Assembly: GCA_903944255.1 (NCBI GenBank)
Contig: CAJARE010000106.1
Coordinates: 1-23,347 of the forward strand
Length of the DNA: 23,347 nucleotides
Direction of reading: 5' to 3'
Origin: an uncultured beta proteobacterium
GTDB taxonomy: Bacteria > Pseudomonadota > Gammaproteobacteria > Burkholderiales > Burkholderiaceae
Below, piece by piece: positions 22,661 to 23,347 of this stretch (the first letter of the stretch is position 1; each line of letters starts with the position of its first letter). Under the pieces are notes generated by a model that did no database searches, was not told the origin of the DNA, and saw only the letters and a list, made by a program, of their open reading frames with translations. The position numbers and the translations under genes were made by a program.

Positions 22661-23347
22661 GCTAAAACCTCTTTAGTAAATAGCGATTGAGGATATTGAG
22701 TAATCGAATCAAGCGCCTTTAGCTGCAATTGCTCCCTGAGTTGCTCATGATGTACCAGTGCCACACAGTGACTTACCAGGTCTTCATATCTCGAAGCACA
22801 AATACCGTCTTTATAGATAGCGTCTATTGAAGTTGCTTCATTAACCTCTCCAACAACTGCTACAGAATTAGTGAGTAAATAGAAAACTCTGACAATCTCA
22901 AAAATTTGCGATTCGTAATAATGGTGATTTAAAACTACTTTAGAGCGCTCTATCCAATGATCTCGCTCTTGACCATAAATGCCAAATAAAACCTTTACCT
23001 TAAGTCCTTTAAGCTCGAGCTCATCCAAGATTGCTTTTCTTCTTTCATTCATTGAGCCATAAAATAAGACATCGATATCTTTTGGTTTGCTTAAATCAAG
23101 TCGAGTAAGCTCTTTTTGATATCCAATTTTTAAAAGCTTTGTTTTATCTATTCCCAGTTGTAAAAATTTTTCGATATTTTTGGGGCTGTAATCCCATATC
23201 TGAAAATGTTTTGCCCAAGTAAATATGGGTTTATTCCAATCAGTCTCGCCGTATACCTGCTCTGTATTGAGCAAAATTGTAGAAGCTGGAAGCTCAGAAA
23301 TAAATCTGGGATCAAGTAGGTGACACCCAATCAAGATATTGGTGGCA
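22657..23347 (-). CDS. CgeB-like glycosyltransferase (N-terminus beyond right edge)
   Basis: The frame is open to the window edge, reading A-T-N-I-L-I-G-C-H-L-L at the border, so the true start lies outside. Visible blocks are ILLNTEQ, IWDYSPKNIE, a glycine-hinge segment with LLKIGYQKEL, DIDVLFYGSMNERRKAIL, LFGIYGQERD, RSKVVLNHHYYESQIFEIVRVFYLL and AVVGE. These resemble GT-B type spore-coat or CgeB-like glycosyltransferases that read surface polysaccharide clusters. Acceptor and sugar are unknown. It forms a transcript with the overlapping Dph6-type gene, although a functional tie is not evident. Confidence 0.8.
   Translation of the reverse strand, partial: ATNILIGCHLLDPRFISELPASTILLNTEQVYGETDWNKPIFTWAKHFQIWDYSPKNIEKFLQLGIDKTKLLKIGYQKELTRLDLSKPKDIDVLFYGSMNERRKAILDELELKGLKVKVLFGIYGQERDHWIERSKVVLNHHYYESQIFEIVRVFYLLTNSVAVVGEVNEATSIDAIYKDGICASRYEDLVSHCVALVHHEQLREQLQLKALDSITQYPQSLFTKEVLA
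22668..22674 (-). promoter_or_regulatory. Shine-Dalgarno site for the TTG start of the Dph6-type gene
   Basis: The minus strand reads AAAGAGG, seven bases before TTG 22660, inside the end of the glycosyltransferase gene. The nearest ATG (22656) is out of frame. Confidence 0.8.

Noticed and set aside
17263..23347. A defence island or mobile element in the accessory half
   Set aside because: No integrase, transposase, toxin-antitoxin pair, nuclease or target-site duplication was seen, and base composition does not visibly change.

Overview
The window comes from a Gram-negative betaproteobacterium, most likely Polynucleobacter or a close Burkholderiales relative. This is an inference from the character of the proteins, the gatCAB | mreBCD-mrdA-rodA arrangement and the moderate GC content; no search was run. 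Most of the window is conserved housekeeping chromosome. I see no tRNA, rRNA, CRISPR array, insertion sequence or prophage.

Positions 1-3360 (minus strand) hold the amidotransferase operon gatC-gatA-gatB, with ATGA start/stop overlaps, followed by the first codons of another gene that leaves the left edge. Diverging from gatC is the elongasome operon mreB-mreC-mreD-mrdA-rodA (3422-8989, plus strand), which ends at a bidirectional terminator shared with a convergent HU gene. Positions 9455-10255 (minus) hold a membrane-anchored conserved protein and a DUF167/YggU protein. Positions 10278-14329 (plus) hold a beta-carbonic anhydrase, an LpxL-type lipid A acyltransferase, an RsuA-family pseudouridine synthase and release factor RF3. 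The RF3 gene has no ATG, GTG, TTG or CTG in frame ahead of its P-loop.

From 14326 the genes are accessory and mostly short: a small lipoprotein and a DUF2798 protein, a 60-residue basic protein, an EamA exporter, a GNAT acetyltransferase and a histidine phosphatase. Next comes the most striking locus. The long gap at 17452-17866 contains a tandem glycine riboswitch on the minus strand with its own TATAAT box. It points at a 62-residue protein of unknown function rather than at a recognisable glycine gene. Behind it lie an orphan ModA-like binding protein, a PhoD-type phosphatase, an outer-membrane beta-barrel protein, and a 48-residue lipoprotein with its own -10 box. The right end is a minus-strand cluster: a CgeB-like glycosyltransferase (cut by the edge), a fusion of a cysteine-rich DUF5522-like domain to a Dph6-type ATP pyrophosphatase, and a small membrane protein.

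Start codons deserve care here. mreC, the HU gene, the acyltransferase and the Dph6-type fusion all appear to start at TTG, and the EamA gene at GTG. The best candidates for new biology are the glycine riboswitch without a glycine gene, the RF3 start, and the DUF5522-Dph6 fusion.
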